Below are positions 10,450-21,180 of a stretch of DNA of 64,000 nt, piece by piece. Numbering within the stretch: the stretch's first letter is position 1; the number at the start of each line of letters is the position of its first letter. The notes beneath the pieces were generated by a model, which was not told where the DNA came from, did not search any database, and worked only from the letters and a program-made list of their open reading frames with translations. A program made the position numbers and the translations under genes. Source of the stretch: Acridotheres tristis (Eukaryota > Chordata > Aves > Passeriformes > Sturnidae); contig CM072884.1 of assembly GCA_037013685.1 (NCBI GenBank), positions 113,242,785 to 113,306,784 of the forward strand, given 5' to 3'.

Positions 10450-12900
10450 CTCTGACACTCTGACCCCATTCCCCTCCAGACTTGGAGAACCTTCCATCCT
10501 CTTTTACAACCACAAATTGAGCAGGGCGAAAGAAATTCTAATTCCTCTGCAATTTCTCAGCCATGGAAGTTCTTTTTTTTTTTTTTTTTCCCTCCCTGCC
10601 AGGATTCATCTGGGGAATTCATTCCCAGCAAAATCCAAACCCTTGGAGCTGTGACCTCTTGCCATGGGCACTTTTTCTTGGGATGGCATCATTTGGGATC
10701 ATTTCATTTCCTCATATGGACACAGCTCCTCACGTTCTCCCAAATATTTACGCCCATGAGTAATTCCAGGAGCTGAGAGGGTCAAATCCTCCTCCCTCCA
10801 CAGCAGAAAAATCCATTTCCAAGAGTTCCATCCCCACTCCAATGCCTTTCTCAGGATGTGTGGGCTTCAAGATCTGCTTCATTTTTGAAGTGAGGGATGA
10901 GAATTTCCCCGTTGTCTTTGCCTGGTTTTGTTTCCTCTCGGTTGACAGAGATTTGGTGAGGGTTGCCCAGATCCTTTGTGTAAAATTAATGGTGAAATAT
11001 TTGATTTCTGATTATATTTGCAGTTCTTCCTCTTTCTAAAAATAATAAAAGCCACGAGAGCCGTGATTCTCTTTTGTAGTTGCTGCATATAAAAAATACA
11101 ATGGCACTGAGGCTTGAAAAATCAGCTTTTTCCTCAACTTTATAAAAATTTTACAAGGTATAAAACCCCTGAAACAATAAATTTGCTGCTGGAAACGATG
11201 ACTGGAGCAAAACTAACAGATGTTGATCTAATACTCCTAAAAAAAACCCAGGGAACATGGAATTTTAACTCAGCTGAAAATGTGCACTTTTGGTTTCTTC
11301 ATTCTCCAGATTTAAAAACTTGATTTTTCTGGGATGAACCAGGAGATTTTAGGGATTTTGTGGGGTTTTATTTTTCCCCCTCAGACTGGGAGGTTTTAGC
11401 AGGAAATGTGTTTGCATTTAGGAGCAAGGAAATTCTTAGAGGGTTCACACCAGGTCTTCACTGCTATAAACTGGCCTAAAGGAGATTATTTAATTTTATT
11501 AATTAATTTTATTTGATTAATAAAATTAAACACAAAACCCCCACATTTCTGGTTTGAACTGGGTAGTTCAGCTCTGCCTAAATTGAGTTTATTGATGTGA
11601 GGAGCAGAAAAAGAGGGAAAAAAAAAAAGGGCAAATCCCCTCCATTAACATGGTTAGGGTTTTCCAAGCAGGCTCTGATCATCAATTAATTAATTAATTA
11701 ATTAATTGGGGGGAATTAATTAATGATGACATTCCCTGGTGGTTTGGTTCAGGGTAAATTTTTGGGAAATTTGTTTGGTTTGCTCGATGGCAGTATAGGT
11801 TTTACAATTAGGGATAATTTGAGAAATCTTGCTCATGGATAAATGTATTTTTTGGTTTTTGTGTTTACTTAAAGGTGGCATTGATAAATTGAGGCATTAT
11901 GGGTTTATCGAGCTGGGAATAATTTTTTTTTTGTGTTGTTAATTTCAGTTTATTTTTGACACTTTTATTTGTGCAGCTCGATTTGCTTGTTTGTTTTGTG
12001 GCTTTTATTAGTTTGATTTTTGGGGATATGAGTATTTATATGACGGATTTTTACAGGTAGTTTTTTATTAAAATTAAAATTAAAATTTTTATTTAAATAT
12101 AAACATTTAAATGTAAAAATTAAAATTTTTATTTAAGTTAAAAAGTGGTAACTTTTTAATTTATTAATGTAGATTTTATTATTTTAGATTTTATTATTAT
12201 TTTATATTTTATTATTATATTATATTTTATTATTATTATATATTTTATTATTATATTATATTTTATTATTGATTTAGATTTTTTAAAAAATGCTGCTAAT
12301 TAGGTTTTTCTATTTTTTTAGTTAACCTCGCAGAGCACTGATTATTATTTGTGAATTAGCATTGGGGTAGAGTTTTGATTTATTTTTTTTTTAGTATTGT
12401 TTAGGGTTAGTTGAATGGCTTTGAGTTCTGTAAGTTGATTTAGAATTTTTTGTTTTTTTATAATTTATGTAACAATAATTGGGGATGCAAATATCATAAA
12501 GTCACCCTAAGACACCAGGAAACCTTCACTAAACCCCAACATTGGATTTGAAGCCCATCCTGAGCAATCCCTGTGGAGCTGAGGTGGGAATTGGGCCACC
12601 AAAAGTGTCCCTGCACTGGCCCAGGGCTCATCTGGCCCTGAGTGGGAGTCACCAAATTCTCCCTTGTGTTTCCCTCCTTTGTTTTCACCCTCCTGGCTGG
12701 GAGGGAACAAACCGAGCTGAGTTGGTTTGACTGGTTTGGGATATCAATTTAAAACATTTATATTGAAATAAAAAAATTAGAAATATAATTTCTATATATA
12801 ATATAGAAATCAATAGAATAGATTTAGATTATATATTTCGATTATATATAATAATATTATTGTATAATGATTATATTTATATAAAATATAAAGAAAAATT
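10450..12900. other. No gene seen; AT-rich intergenic stretch
   Basis: A perfect TTAA run lies at about 11,681-11,709, T/A-rich sequence with repeated TTTTATTATTA at 12,060-12,290, and very AT-rich TATA-type sequence at 12,745-12,920. I found no exon-like sequence. Confidence 0.6.
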
Positions 12901-13044
12901 ATATTTATAAATATAAATTTTGGACTGGGACAGCTGGGGAATGTTCATCTGGTCTGGGGAGACCAGAGAGCTCCTTCCAGGGATTGAACAGGGCTTTAAA
13001 AGGAGGGAGAGGGGTTTTTATTGGGATAAACAGGGACAGGATAA

Positions 13045-13240
13045 AGGGAATGGTTTTAAGCTGCTGGAGGGCAGGGATGGATGGGATATTGGGAAGGAGG
13101 GGCTGGGATAGAAATCCCAAAAAGCTGTGGGTGCCCCTGGATCCCTGGAATGTTCAGTTCCAGCTTGGACATTGGGGCACTGGGAGGTGTCCCTGCCATG
13201 GAACTGGGTGAGATTTAAGGACCTTGCCATCCCAACCTAT
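13045..13240 (+). mobile_element. CR1 LINE 3' end (sense) that seeds an octamer array
   Basis: GCCCCTGGATCCCTGGAATGTTCAGTTCC...TTGGACATTGGGGCACTGGGAGGTGTCCCTGCCATGG...GAGATTTAAGGACCTTGCCATCCCAACC is the sense CR1 3' terminus. In CR1 this is normally followed by two to four ATTCYRTG octamers. Here it is followed by about 90. Confidence 0.8.
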
Positions 13241-13962
13241 CCCATCATCCCATGATTCCATCATCCCATGATTCCATCATTCCATCATTCCATCATCCCA
13301 TGATTCCATCATTCCATGATTCCATCATTCCATCATCCCATGATTCCATCATTCCATGATTCCATCATTCCATCATCCCATGATTCCATCATTCCATGAT
13401 TCCATCATTCCATCATCCCATGATTCCATCATTCCATGATTCCATGATTCCATCATCCCATCATCCCATCATCCCATCATTCCATCATTCCATCATCCCA
13501 TGATTCCATCATTCCATGATTCCATGATTCCATCATCCCATGATTCCATCATCCCATGATTCCATCATTCCATCATCCCATCATCCCATCATTCAATGAT
13601 TCCGTCATTCCATCATTCCATCATCCCATCATTCAATGATTCCGTCATTCCATCATCCCATCATTCCATGATTCCATCATCCCATCATTCCATCATCCCA
13701 TCATTCCATCATCCCATCATCCCATCATTCCATGATTCCATCATCCCATCATCCCATGATTCCATCATTCCATGATTCCATGATTCCATGATTCCATCAT
13801 CCCATGATTCCATCATCCCATGATTCCATGATTCCATCATCCCATGATTCCATCATCCCATCATTCCATCATCCCATCATTAAATGATTCCATCATCCCA
13901 TCATTCCATCATCCCATCATCCCACCATCCCATCATCCCACCATCCCATCACTCCATGACCT
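13240..13962 (+). repeat. Octanucleotide satellite ATCATYCC/ATGATTCC
   Basis: About 720 bp of 8-bp units (ATCATTCC, ATCATCCC, ATGATTCC, occasionally ATTCAATG). It begins exactly at the end of a CR1 3' terminus, and the unit ATTCCATG/ATTCCATC is one or two changes from the CR1 tail octamer. Open frames reading HHSIIPSS are a result of the 24-bp (3 x 8) frame period. Confidence 0.95.
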
Positions 13963-14084
13963 CCCCAGGTTTTTCCCAGCCCTCCTTTCCCTGTCCCTGT
14001 GTCCCGTCCGAGTTGCTGCCAGGCCAGGCCAGCCCTGATGACGCCGTGAGCTCCTCACAGGGAACAACACAAACACAGCCAGCA

Positions 14085-15245
14085 AATATCCAAACAAACA
14101 TCACACACAGAAACACACACAGAAATCACACACAGAAATCACAGAAACCACAGAAATCACACACAGAAATCACAGAAATCACAGAAATCACACACAGAAT
14201 CACAGAAACCACACAGAAATCACAGAAACACACAGAGAAATCACACACAGAAATCACAGAAACCACAGAAATCACACAGAACTACAGAAACACACAGAGA
14301 AATCACACACAGAATCACAGAAACCACACAGAATTACAGAAATCACACACAGAAATCACAGAAACACACACACAGAAATCACACACAGAAATCACAGAAA
14401 TCACAGAAATCACAGAAACACACAGAGAAATCACACACAGAAATCACGGAAATCACAGAAATCACACACAGAAATCACAGAAACACACAGAGAAATCACA
14501 CACAGAATCACACACAGTAATCACAGAAATCACAGAAATCACACACAGAAATCACAGAAATCACACAGAATTACAGAAATCACACAGAGAATTACAGAAA
14601 CACACAGAGAAATCACAGAAACACACACAGAATTACAGAAATCACACACAGAAATCACAGAAATCACAGAAATCACAGAAATCACACAGAACTACAGAAA
14701 TCACACACAGAAATCACACTCAGAATTACAGAATCACACACAGAAATCACACAAATAATTACACAAATAATCACTCACAGAATCACAGAATTACACACAG
14801 AATCACACAAATAATCACTCACAAAATTCACTCACAGAATCACACACAGAATTACAGAAATCACACACAGAATCACACACAGAATTACAGAATTACAAAA
14901 AGAAACACACACAGAATCACAGAAATCACACACAGAATCACACAAATAATCACACACAGAATTACAGAAATCACACAGAATCACACTCAGAATCACACAA
15001 ATAATTAGACACAGAATCACACAAATAATCACTCACAGAATCACACACAGAAATCACACAATTAATTACACACAGAATTACAGAAATCACACAGAATCAC
15101 ACAAATAATTACACACAGAATCAAACACAGAAATCACACAAATAATTACACACAGAATCAAACACACAGAAATCACACAAATAATTACACACAGAATCAC
15201 ACACAGAAATCACACAATTAATTACACACAGAATCACACAATCCC
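14085..15245 (-). repeat. CACAGAAT/CACAGAAATCACA array
   Basis: About 1.16 kb of short units (CACAGAAT, CACACAGAAAT, ATAATCACACA). It ends at 15,245, right at an antisense CR1 3' end. CACAGAAT is the reverse complement of ATTCTGTG, the canonical CR1 tail octamer. I therefore read it as an antisense CR1 tail that has expanded and drifted. Long frames of HTEITEIT type are artefacts. Confidence 0.9.
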
Positions 15246-15350
15246 ACAATCACAGAACCACCCGGTTGGAAGAGACCTCCAAGATCATCAAGTCCAACCC
15301 AAGCCCTAAAACACCTCAATTACACCACAGCACCGAGTGCCACATCCAGG
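15245..15350 (-). mobile_element. CR1 LINE 3' end (antisense)
   Basis: AATCACAGAACCACCCGGTTGGAAGAGACCTCCAAGATCATCAAGTCCAACCC...CACCGAGTGCCACATCCAGGC is a classic antisense CR1 3' terminus. It is followed by an A-run at 15,354-15,369. Confidence 0.85.
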
Positions 15351-15509
15351 CTTTAAAAAAAAAAAAAAATTAAATAAAATTATTACATTAAACATCCCAA
15401 TCTGGGAAGTTCTCCTGGCTTTTATTCCTTGCCTGGCTGGGCACATCCAGCTGTGATATCCCTGCACTCCAGGCTGTGACTCAGCATGGCCCAGGAGATG
15501 AGTGGTGAC

Positions 15510-16905
15510 CCCAAATCCTCCCTTTGCTGACCCCAAATCCTCCCAATGCTGACCCCAAATCCTCCCAGTGCTGACCCCAAATCCTCCCTTTGCTGACCCC
15601 AAATCCTGCCTTTGCTGACCCCAAATCTTCCCTTTGCTGATCCCAAATCCTCCCCAAATCCTCCCAGTGCTGACCCCAAATCCCCCCCTTGCTGACCCCA
15701 AATCCTGCCTTTGCTGACCCCAAATCCTCCCTTTGCTGACCCCAAATCCTCCCTTTGCTGATCCCAAATCCTCCCAGTGCTGACCCCAAATCCTCCCAGT
15801 GCTGACCCCAAATCCTCCCTTTGCTGATCCCAAATCCTCCCAATGCTGACCCCAAATCCTCCCTTTGCTGATCCCAAATCCTCCCAATGCTGACCCCAAA
15901 TCCTCCCAATGCTGACCCCAAATCCCCCCTTTGCTGATCCCAAATCCTCCCAATGCTGATCCCAAATCCTCCCTTTGCTGACCCCAAATTCTCCCAATGC
16001 TGACCCCAAATCCTCCCAGTGCTGACCCCAAATCCTCCCTTTGCTGACCCCAAATCCTCCCAGTGCTGATCCCAAATCCTCCCAATGCTGACCCCAAATC
16101 CTCCCTTTGCTGATCCCAAATCCTCCCAATGCTGACCCCAAATCCCCCCTTTGCTGATCCCAAATCCTCCCAGTGCTGACCCCAAATCCTCCCAGTGCTG
16201 ACCCCAAATCCTCCCAATGCTGACCCCAAATCCTCCCAATGCTGACCCCAAATCCCCCCTTTGCTGATCCCAAATCCTCCCAATGCTGATCCCAAATCCT
16301 CCCTTTGCTGACCCCAAATTCTCCCAATGCTGACCCCAAATCCTCCCAGTGCTGACCCCAAATCCTCCCTTTGCTGACCCCAAATCCTCCCAGTGCTGAT
16401 CCCAAATCCTCCCAATGCTGACCCCAAATCCTCCCTTTGCTGATCCCAAATCCTCCCAATGCTGACCCCAAATCCCCCCTTTGCTGATCCCAAATCCTCC
16501 CAGTGCTGACCCCAAATCCTCCCAATGCTGACCCCAAATCCTCCCAATGCTGACCCCAAATCCCCCCTTTGCTGATCCCAAATCCTCCCAATGCTGATCC
16601 CAAATCCTCCCAGTGCTGATCCCAAATCCTCCCAATGCTGACCCCAAATCCTCCCAGTGCTGACCCCAAATCCTCCCAGTGCTGACCCCAAATCCTCCCT
16701 TTGCTGATCCCAAATCCTCCCAGTGCTGACCCCAAATCCTCCCAGTGCTGACCCCAAATCCTCCCTTTGCTGATCCCAAATCCTCCCAGTGCTGACCCCA
16801 AATCCTCCCTTTGCTGACCCCAAATCCTCCCATTGCTGATCCCAAATCCTCCCTTTGCTGACCCCAAATCCTCCCTTTGCTGACCCCAAATCCTCCCAGT
16901 GCTGA
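15510..16905. repeat. 22-bp minisatellite (GCTGACCCCAAATCC core)
   Basis: About 63 tandem 22-bp units. Each has the core GCTGACCCCAAATCC or GCTGATCCCAAATCC and one of three leaders (CAATGCTG, CAGTGCTG, CTTTGCTG). A rare AAATTCTCC unit occurs at 15,988 and again at 16,318, exactly 330 bp (15 units) apart, with the same unit order around both; this is higher-order structure. Because 22 is not a multiple of 3 and no unit holds an antisense stop, all three minus-strand frames stay open for 450-530 codons. I do not regard this as a gene. Confidence 0.95.
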
Positions 16906-16929
16906 TTTCCCAGGATTGGTGCTGGCTCA

Positions 16930-18750
16930 TTCAGGGCTATCCAGGGAATCCCCCCGTGGATTGACTCATCACACCCACCTGCTCAGGACATAATTGTGGT
17001 GGAAATCCACACTCCCTGACATTCCCAGCTGGCACCATGGAATTGGGGTTTGTTTTTTTTACCTCAGGTTTGTTCTTTGTGACATTGGTTGGGAGCAGTT
17101 CTGATTTTAAAGTTAATTTGTTGTGATTTTAGTTCTGAAATATTCCTGCTTTTCTTCCTGAGGAAAAGAGGGAGAGTCAGATGGTGAAGCTGAAGCCAAA
17201 CTAGAAGGGATTAAAAAAGAATTTCTCCATGGGAAGGGAGGTTTGGAATCCCCATCCCTGGAGGCGTCCAAGGAATGACTTGAAGAGAAAGAGAGAAAAA
17301 GGAGAGAAAGAAATAAATCCAAACCTCTTGGGTGGGAAATTTACAGATGGATCAGGACAAGAATAAAACAGGAATAAACCAGAAATTCATGGATGGCACC
17401 AGGATCCATCCAGCTTGGGAAAGATCCCAGTCCTTGTGCTCCATGTAAATCATCCTCCACAGCAAATGTGGAGCATCCCAGGTTTCCATCAGGGAATTTC
17501 CATCAGAGAATCTTCCCTGGAGGCTTTTTGAGACTCTGAGGAAAATGAGACCAAAATAGGAAATCCATGAAAATTAGCAAACTTTTACCTCGGAGAAATC
17601 TGATTCAACAAGATCTCACCTTGACTGAATTATAGAAAAAAGTTGCTACTTTCAAATGAGAGTGAAATTTTTAGACATTTTTTCCTTGGCCTAGACTGAA
17701 ATTAAATCAGGGGGAAAACTCCCAATTAATTTCATTTAATCCAATGAATGGGGCAGTTTGGGAAAATCCCCACAGGAGGGTCTGTGGGGCAAAGACTCTG
17801 CCCTGCTCTGCCCTGGTGCCTTCCCAGCATTGCTGGGACATTGCTGGGACACATTTGAGCTTGTGAAATGTGGTTTTCCATATCCGTGGCTGGCTGTGTG
17901 TCTGTGTGTCTGTCTGTCTGTCTGTCCAGAAAAAAGTGTAGAGGAGAAAAAGCACTCGGGTATTCAATGCAGGAATTTTTGTCTTGGATTTTTAACTTCT
18001 GTAAAAGATCAGTGCTACTAAACCCGGCTAACAAAATCTAAGAATTTAGGTTTGGTTTTTTTTTTTTTGCCTATTTTTATTCTTATTTAAAGAATTCTTT
18101 ATAAAGAAATTATTATTTAAAGGTTATAGGTTGTTTATTCCTAGATTTAAATTAACAAACCAACCAAAGCTGGTAACTCCACATAAAATTAACCAAGGAG
18201 TGGAGGACAATTCCTGCAGCTCGAGGATAACCCTGAGAGCTGGGTAAAATTATTTTGGAGATGACTGCAGGATTTTCAAGTCATGATTTCCCACTACAAG
18301 CAAGTCTGCAGGAGCTAAATAAAACCTTCCTGTTTATTCTGTGTGTGATTTCAGCCAGAAAGACAAAAAGCATCAGCAGCCCAGCCCTGGTGAGGAACAG
18401 CAGCATCATCCCAGCAGAGCCCTGCAGGCTGGGCCCAGTCACATCCTGCTTTAGGTCCAGCTGCAGCCACAAGACAAAAAGGAAATTTATTTTTTTTTCT
18501 TTTTTCTCTCCTTTTCAAGGAGGTGTTTGGAGTTGTAAGGAGGGGGTTTAGAGAGGGGCTCTGCAGTGCCCAGGTCGTGTTTGGGTTGGATAAAGGTTTT
18601 CCAGCTTCTCAGTTGATGGCAGGCTGAGAGCTGCATTGACACATCTCAGATTGAACTCTTCATTAATTTTGGATTTTGATAAGAAAATAATTCAGTTCAG
18701 AGCAGCTCAGTGAGGCCCTGTGCATCCCATTCCCAGGATGGGAATTCAGG
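16930..18750. other. No gene seen; unique sequence
   Basis: No exon or full repeat was recognised. Small features are a GTCT microsatellite at about 17,898-17,926 and T-runs at 18,055-18,070 and 18,485-18,500. Confidence 0.5.
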
Positions 18751-18762
18751 GATGCTCTGGAT

Positions 18763-19378
18763 TATTATATTATATTATATTATATTATATTATATTATAT
18801 TATATTGTATTGTATTGTATTGTATTGTATTGTATTGCATTGCATTGTATTGTATTGTATTGCATTGTATTATATTGCATTATATTATATTATATTATAT
18901 TATATTATATTATATTATATTATATTATATTATATTATATTATATTATATCATATCATATTATATTATATTATATTATATTATATTATATTATATTATAT
19001 TATATTATATTATATTATATTATATTATACTGTATTATATTATATTGTATTGTATTATGTTACATTATATTATATTATATTATATTATATTGTATTATAT
19101 TGTATTATATTGTATTATATTGTATTATATTATATTATATTATATTGTATTGTATTATATTATATTATATTATATTGTATTGTATTGTATTATATTATAT
19201 TATATTATATTATATTATATTATATTATATTATATTATATTATATTATATTGTATTATATTATATTATATTATATTGTATTATATTGTATTGTATTATAT
19301 TATATTATATTATATTATATTATATTATATTATATTATATTATATTATATTATATTATATTATATTATATTATATATT
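18763..19378. repeat. TATTA/TATTG pentanucleotide array
   Basis: About 615 bp of a perfect 5-bp period (TATTA), with blocks of TATTG variants clustered at 18,807-18,875 and scattered later. Frames reading YYIIL in all plus frames are artefacts of the 5-bp unit. Confidence 0.97.
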
Positions 19379-19499
19379 ATGGGAGGTGTGTGCTGGGCTT
19401 TGCCCCACTCCTCAGTGCTTTGTTATCCCTCAGAGCTAGGATTAATAGAATTAATAATAAAATAATAATAATAGATTAATAGATTGAGGTGATTGATGT

Positions 19500-20015
19500 G
19501 TTTGAGCCCGGATGTTTATTATATTTTATCAGAAATTACAGAAAGTGTGACAGCACTTTTAGCTCCTTGTTACAAGTGGGGGAAAAATGGCCACAGCTGA
19601 GTTTGTTTTAAGGCATTTTAAAGCTAAACAAAGCAATAAAAGTTTAATACTTACATTATTTATATTTTTTAACTTAATAATAGATTTTTGTGACTTTTAG
19701 AGTGACATTTGACTGACCAACAAATGGTTATTAATCGAGTTTCATAAAGAAAATAAAAGAAGAAGGTGAACAAAGAAAGAGACGCCACCCCAAAAATTTA
19801 CATCTTGTTTTATATTTACTTCTCTACCATAAAACCTTGAATTTAAAACGCATTATTTAATGAAAATACACACATTTAACCCACTGCACATTATGATTTC
19901 GAACTTATTATTTATATTTCCAAATCTTCTCCAAGGTTCCATCTCCAGAGCACTGTTTTCCAGGGGGGATCTGTGCCTGGAAGAACAGAAAACTCCAAAA
20001 TTCCAGATTTCTGGG
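19500..20015 (-). mobile_element. LTR-A copy, antisense, diverged
   Basis: GAGCCCGGATGTTTATTATA (reverse of the AATAAACATC end), GTGACAGCACTTTTAGC, AAAGAAGAAGGTGAACAAAG and CTTCTCCAAGGTTCCATCTCC...TTTTCCAGGGGGGATCTGTGCC lie in the same order as in the reverse of the 46.7-47.2 kb copy. It is strongly diverged in the middle. Confidence 0.55.
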
Positions 20016-20199
20016 ATCCAACAGGACATTTTCTGCGAGGAAAAAAAATCAGGGGATGATGATTTCCTTTTTGTCAGCAGATGGAAGGAAACAAAATTTC
20101 TTAATAACCAGCCCAAAAAAATGACCAGAGGTGCTGTTCAACCTAATAAATCGAATAAATCCCAACCTCTCTGATTTAACTTGGAGCTGCTCCTTCCTT

Positions 20200-20370
20200 A
20201 ACTCTCTTTTTTCCCTTTTTTTTTCTTTTTTTTTTGTTTTTGTTTTTTTGTGTGTGTGTGTGTTGGGGTTTTTTTGTGTGTTTTTTGTTTTGTTTTGTTG
20301 TTTTGTTTTGTTTTTTTTTGTTTGGGTGGGGAAAAATAAAAAAAAATAAAAATAAAAATAAAAAAAAAGG
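20200..20370. repeat. T/G-rich then A-rich low-complexity tract
   Basis: TTTTTCTTTT, TTTTTGTTTTTG, a TG run at about 20,251-20,263 and TTTTGTTTTG, followed by AAAAATAAAA repeats at 20,335-20,368. Its reading frames are artefacts. Confidence 0.9.
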
Positions 20371-20519
20371 TCACAAATATCCTCTCCCTGCCCCCTCCCT
20401 CCTGCTCCTCCTGCTTTTTCATTCCCCCTTGGAACCCCCGTGGTTTGTGGGGTGTCTGACAATACACGGCAACTGAGGGATTTTTTTATTTTTTTATTTT
20501 AAATTTTTTTAAAAATTTT

Positions 20520-20865
20520 TTTATTTTGGAAGAGGATTTCTGCCGTTCTGAGAATCAAGGAGGGAGTTTCCCCCGCCCTGAAATCAGGAAAACCCGGTGA
20601 AATTTACTCTTAAAAACCTGCAGGGGATTTATGTTACAATTCAAAACTCTTTTTCACTGATTATTTATTTTATTTATTTATTTATTTAAGGATTTATTCC
20701 AACTCGCAGCACTTGAGACAAAAATTGTGTGGGGGGAAATCAAGTTAAAGAATGAATTTCTTTCATGATTCACCAGATTTCTTAAGGAATTTTTTTCATC
20801 TCGACTTTTTGATTCTGTGACAGCTCTTCAATCCTGTAATTACCCCGATCCTGGAATTATCCATG
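20520..20865. repeat. Unnamed repeat, paralogous to 25,383-25,690
   Basis: GGATTTCTGCCGTTCTGAGAA...TTACTCTTAAAAACCTGCAG...AAATCAAGTTAAAGAAT...TCTTTCATGATTCA...AATCCTGTAATTA recurs in the same order at 25.4 kb with roughly one change in five. It is an old interspersed repeat or local duplication of unknown type. Confidence 0.7.
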
Positions 20866-21104
20866 GTCTTGGTGGTGGCTCTCCTCGTGGAAGGGAGAAA
20901 ATGAAAATAGGAAGAGGCTGACTCTGAGGTCAAAGCACATCCCAGGTCACAGACTGGAATCTTCCAGCCAGGTTGGATTTGCATTTTTCCCATTTTCTGC
21001 ACGGCAAATGTGGCTCCAGGGACAGAATCCCAGAGTGTTTGGTGTTGTTCCATATTCTCATTTAAATCGTTGTTTTCAAAGCAGATTTAAAGGCTGATCA
21101 CCCC

Positions 21105-21180
21105 AGGTTGGACATTGGGGCACTGGGAGGTGTCCCTGCCGTGGGATTGGATGAGATTTAAGGACCTTGTCATCCCAACC
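21105..21180 (+). mobile_element. CR1 3' terminus (sense) that seeds the large octamer array
   Basis: GGTTGGACATTGGGGCACTGGGAGGTGTCCCTGCCGTGGG...GATGAGATTTAAGGACCTTGTCATCCCAACCC: the same CR1 end as at 13,165-13,240, again placed exactly at the left edge of an octamer satellite. Confidence 0.85.

Noticed and set aside
15306..16930. Overlapping 454-527 codon open frames on the minus strand
   Set aside because: They lie entirely on a 22-bp minisatellite and exist in all three frames at once, which follows from the lack of a stop word in the unit.
18710..19479. YYIILYYIIL frames that mimic membrane proteins
   Set aside because: A TATTA pentamer array gives hydrophobic residues in every frame.
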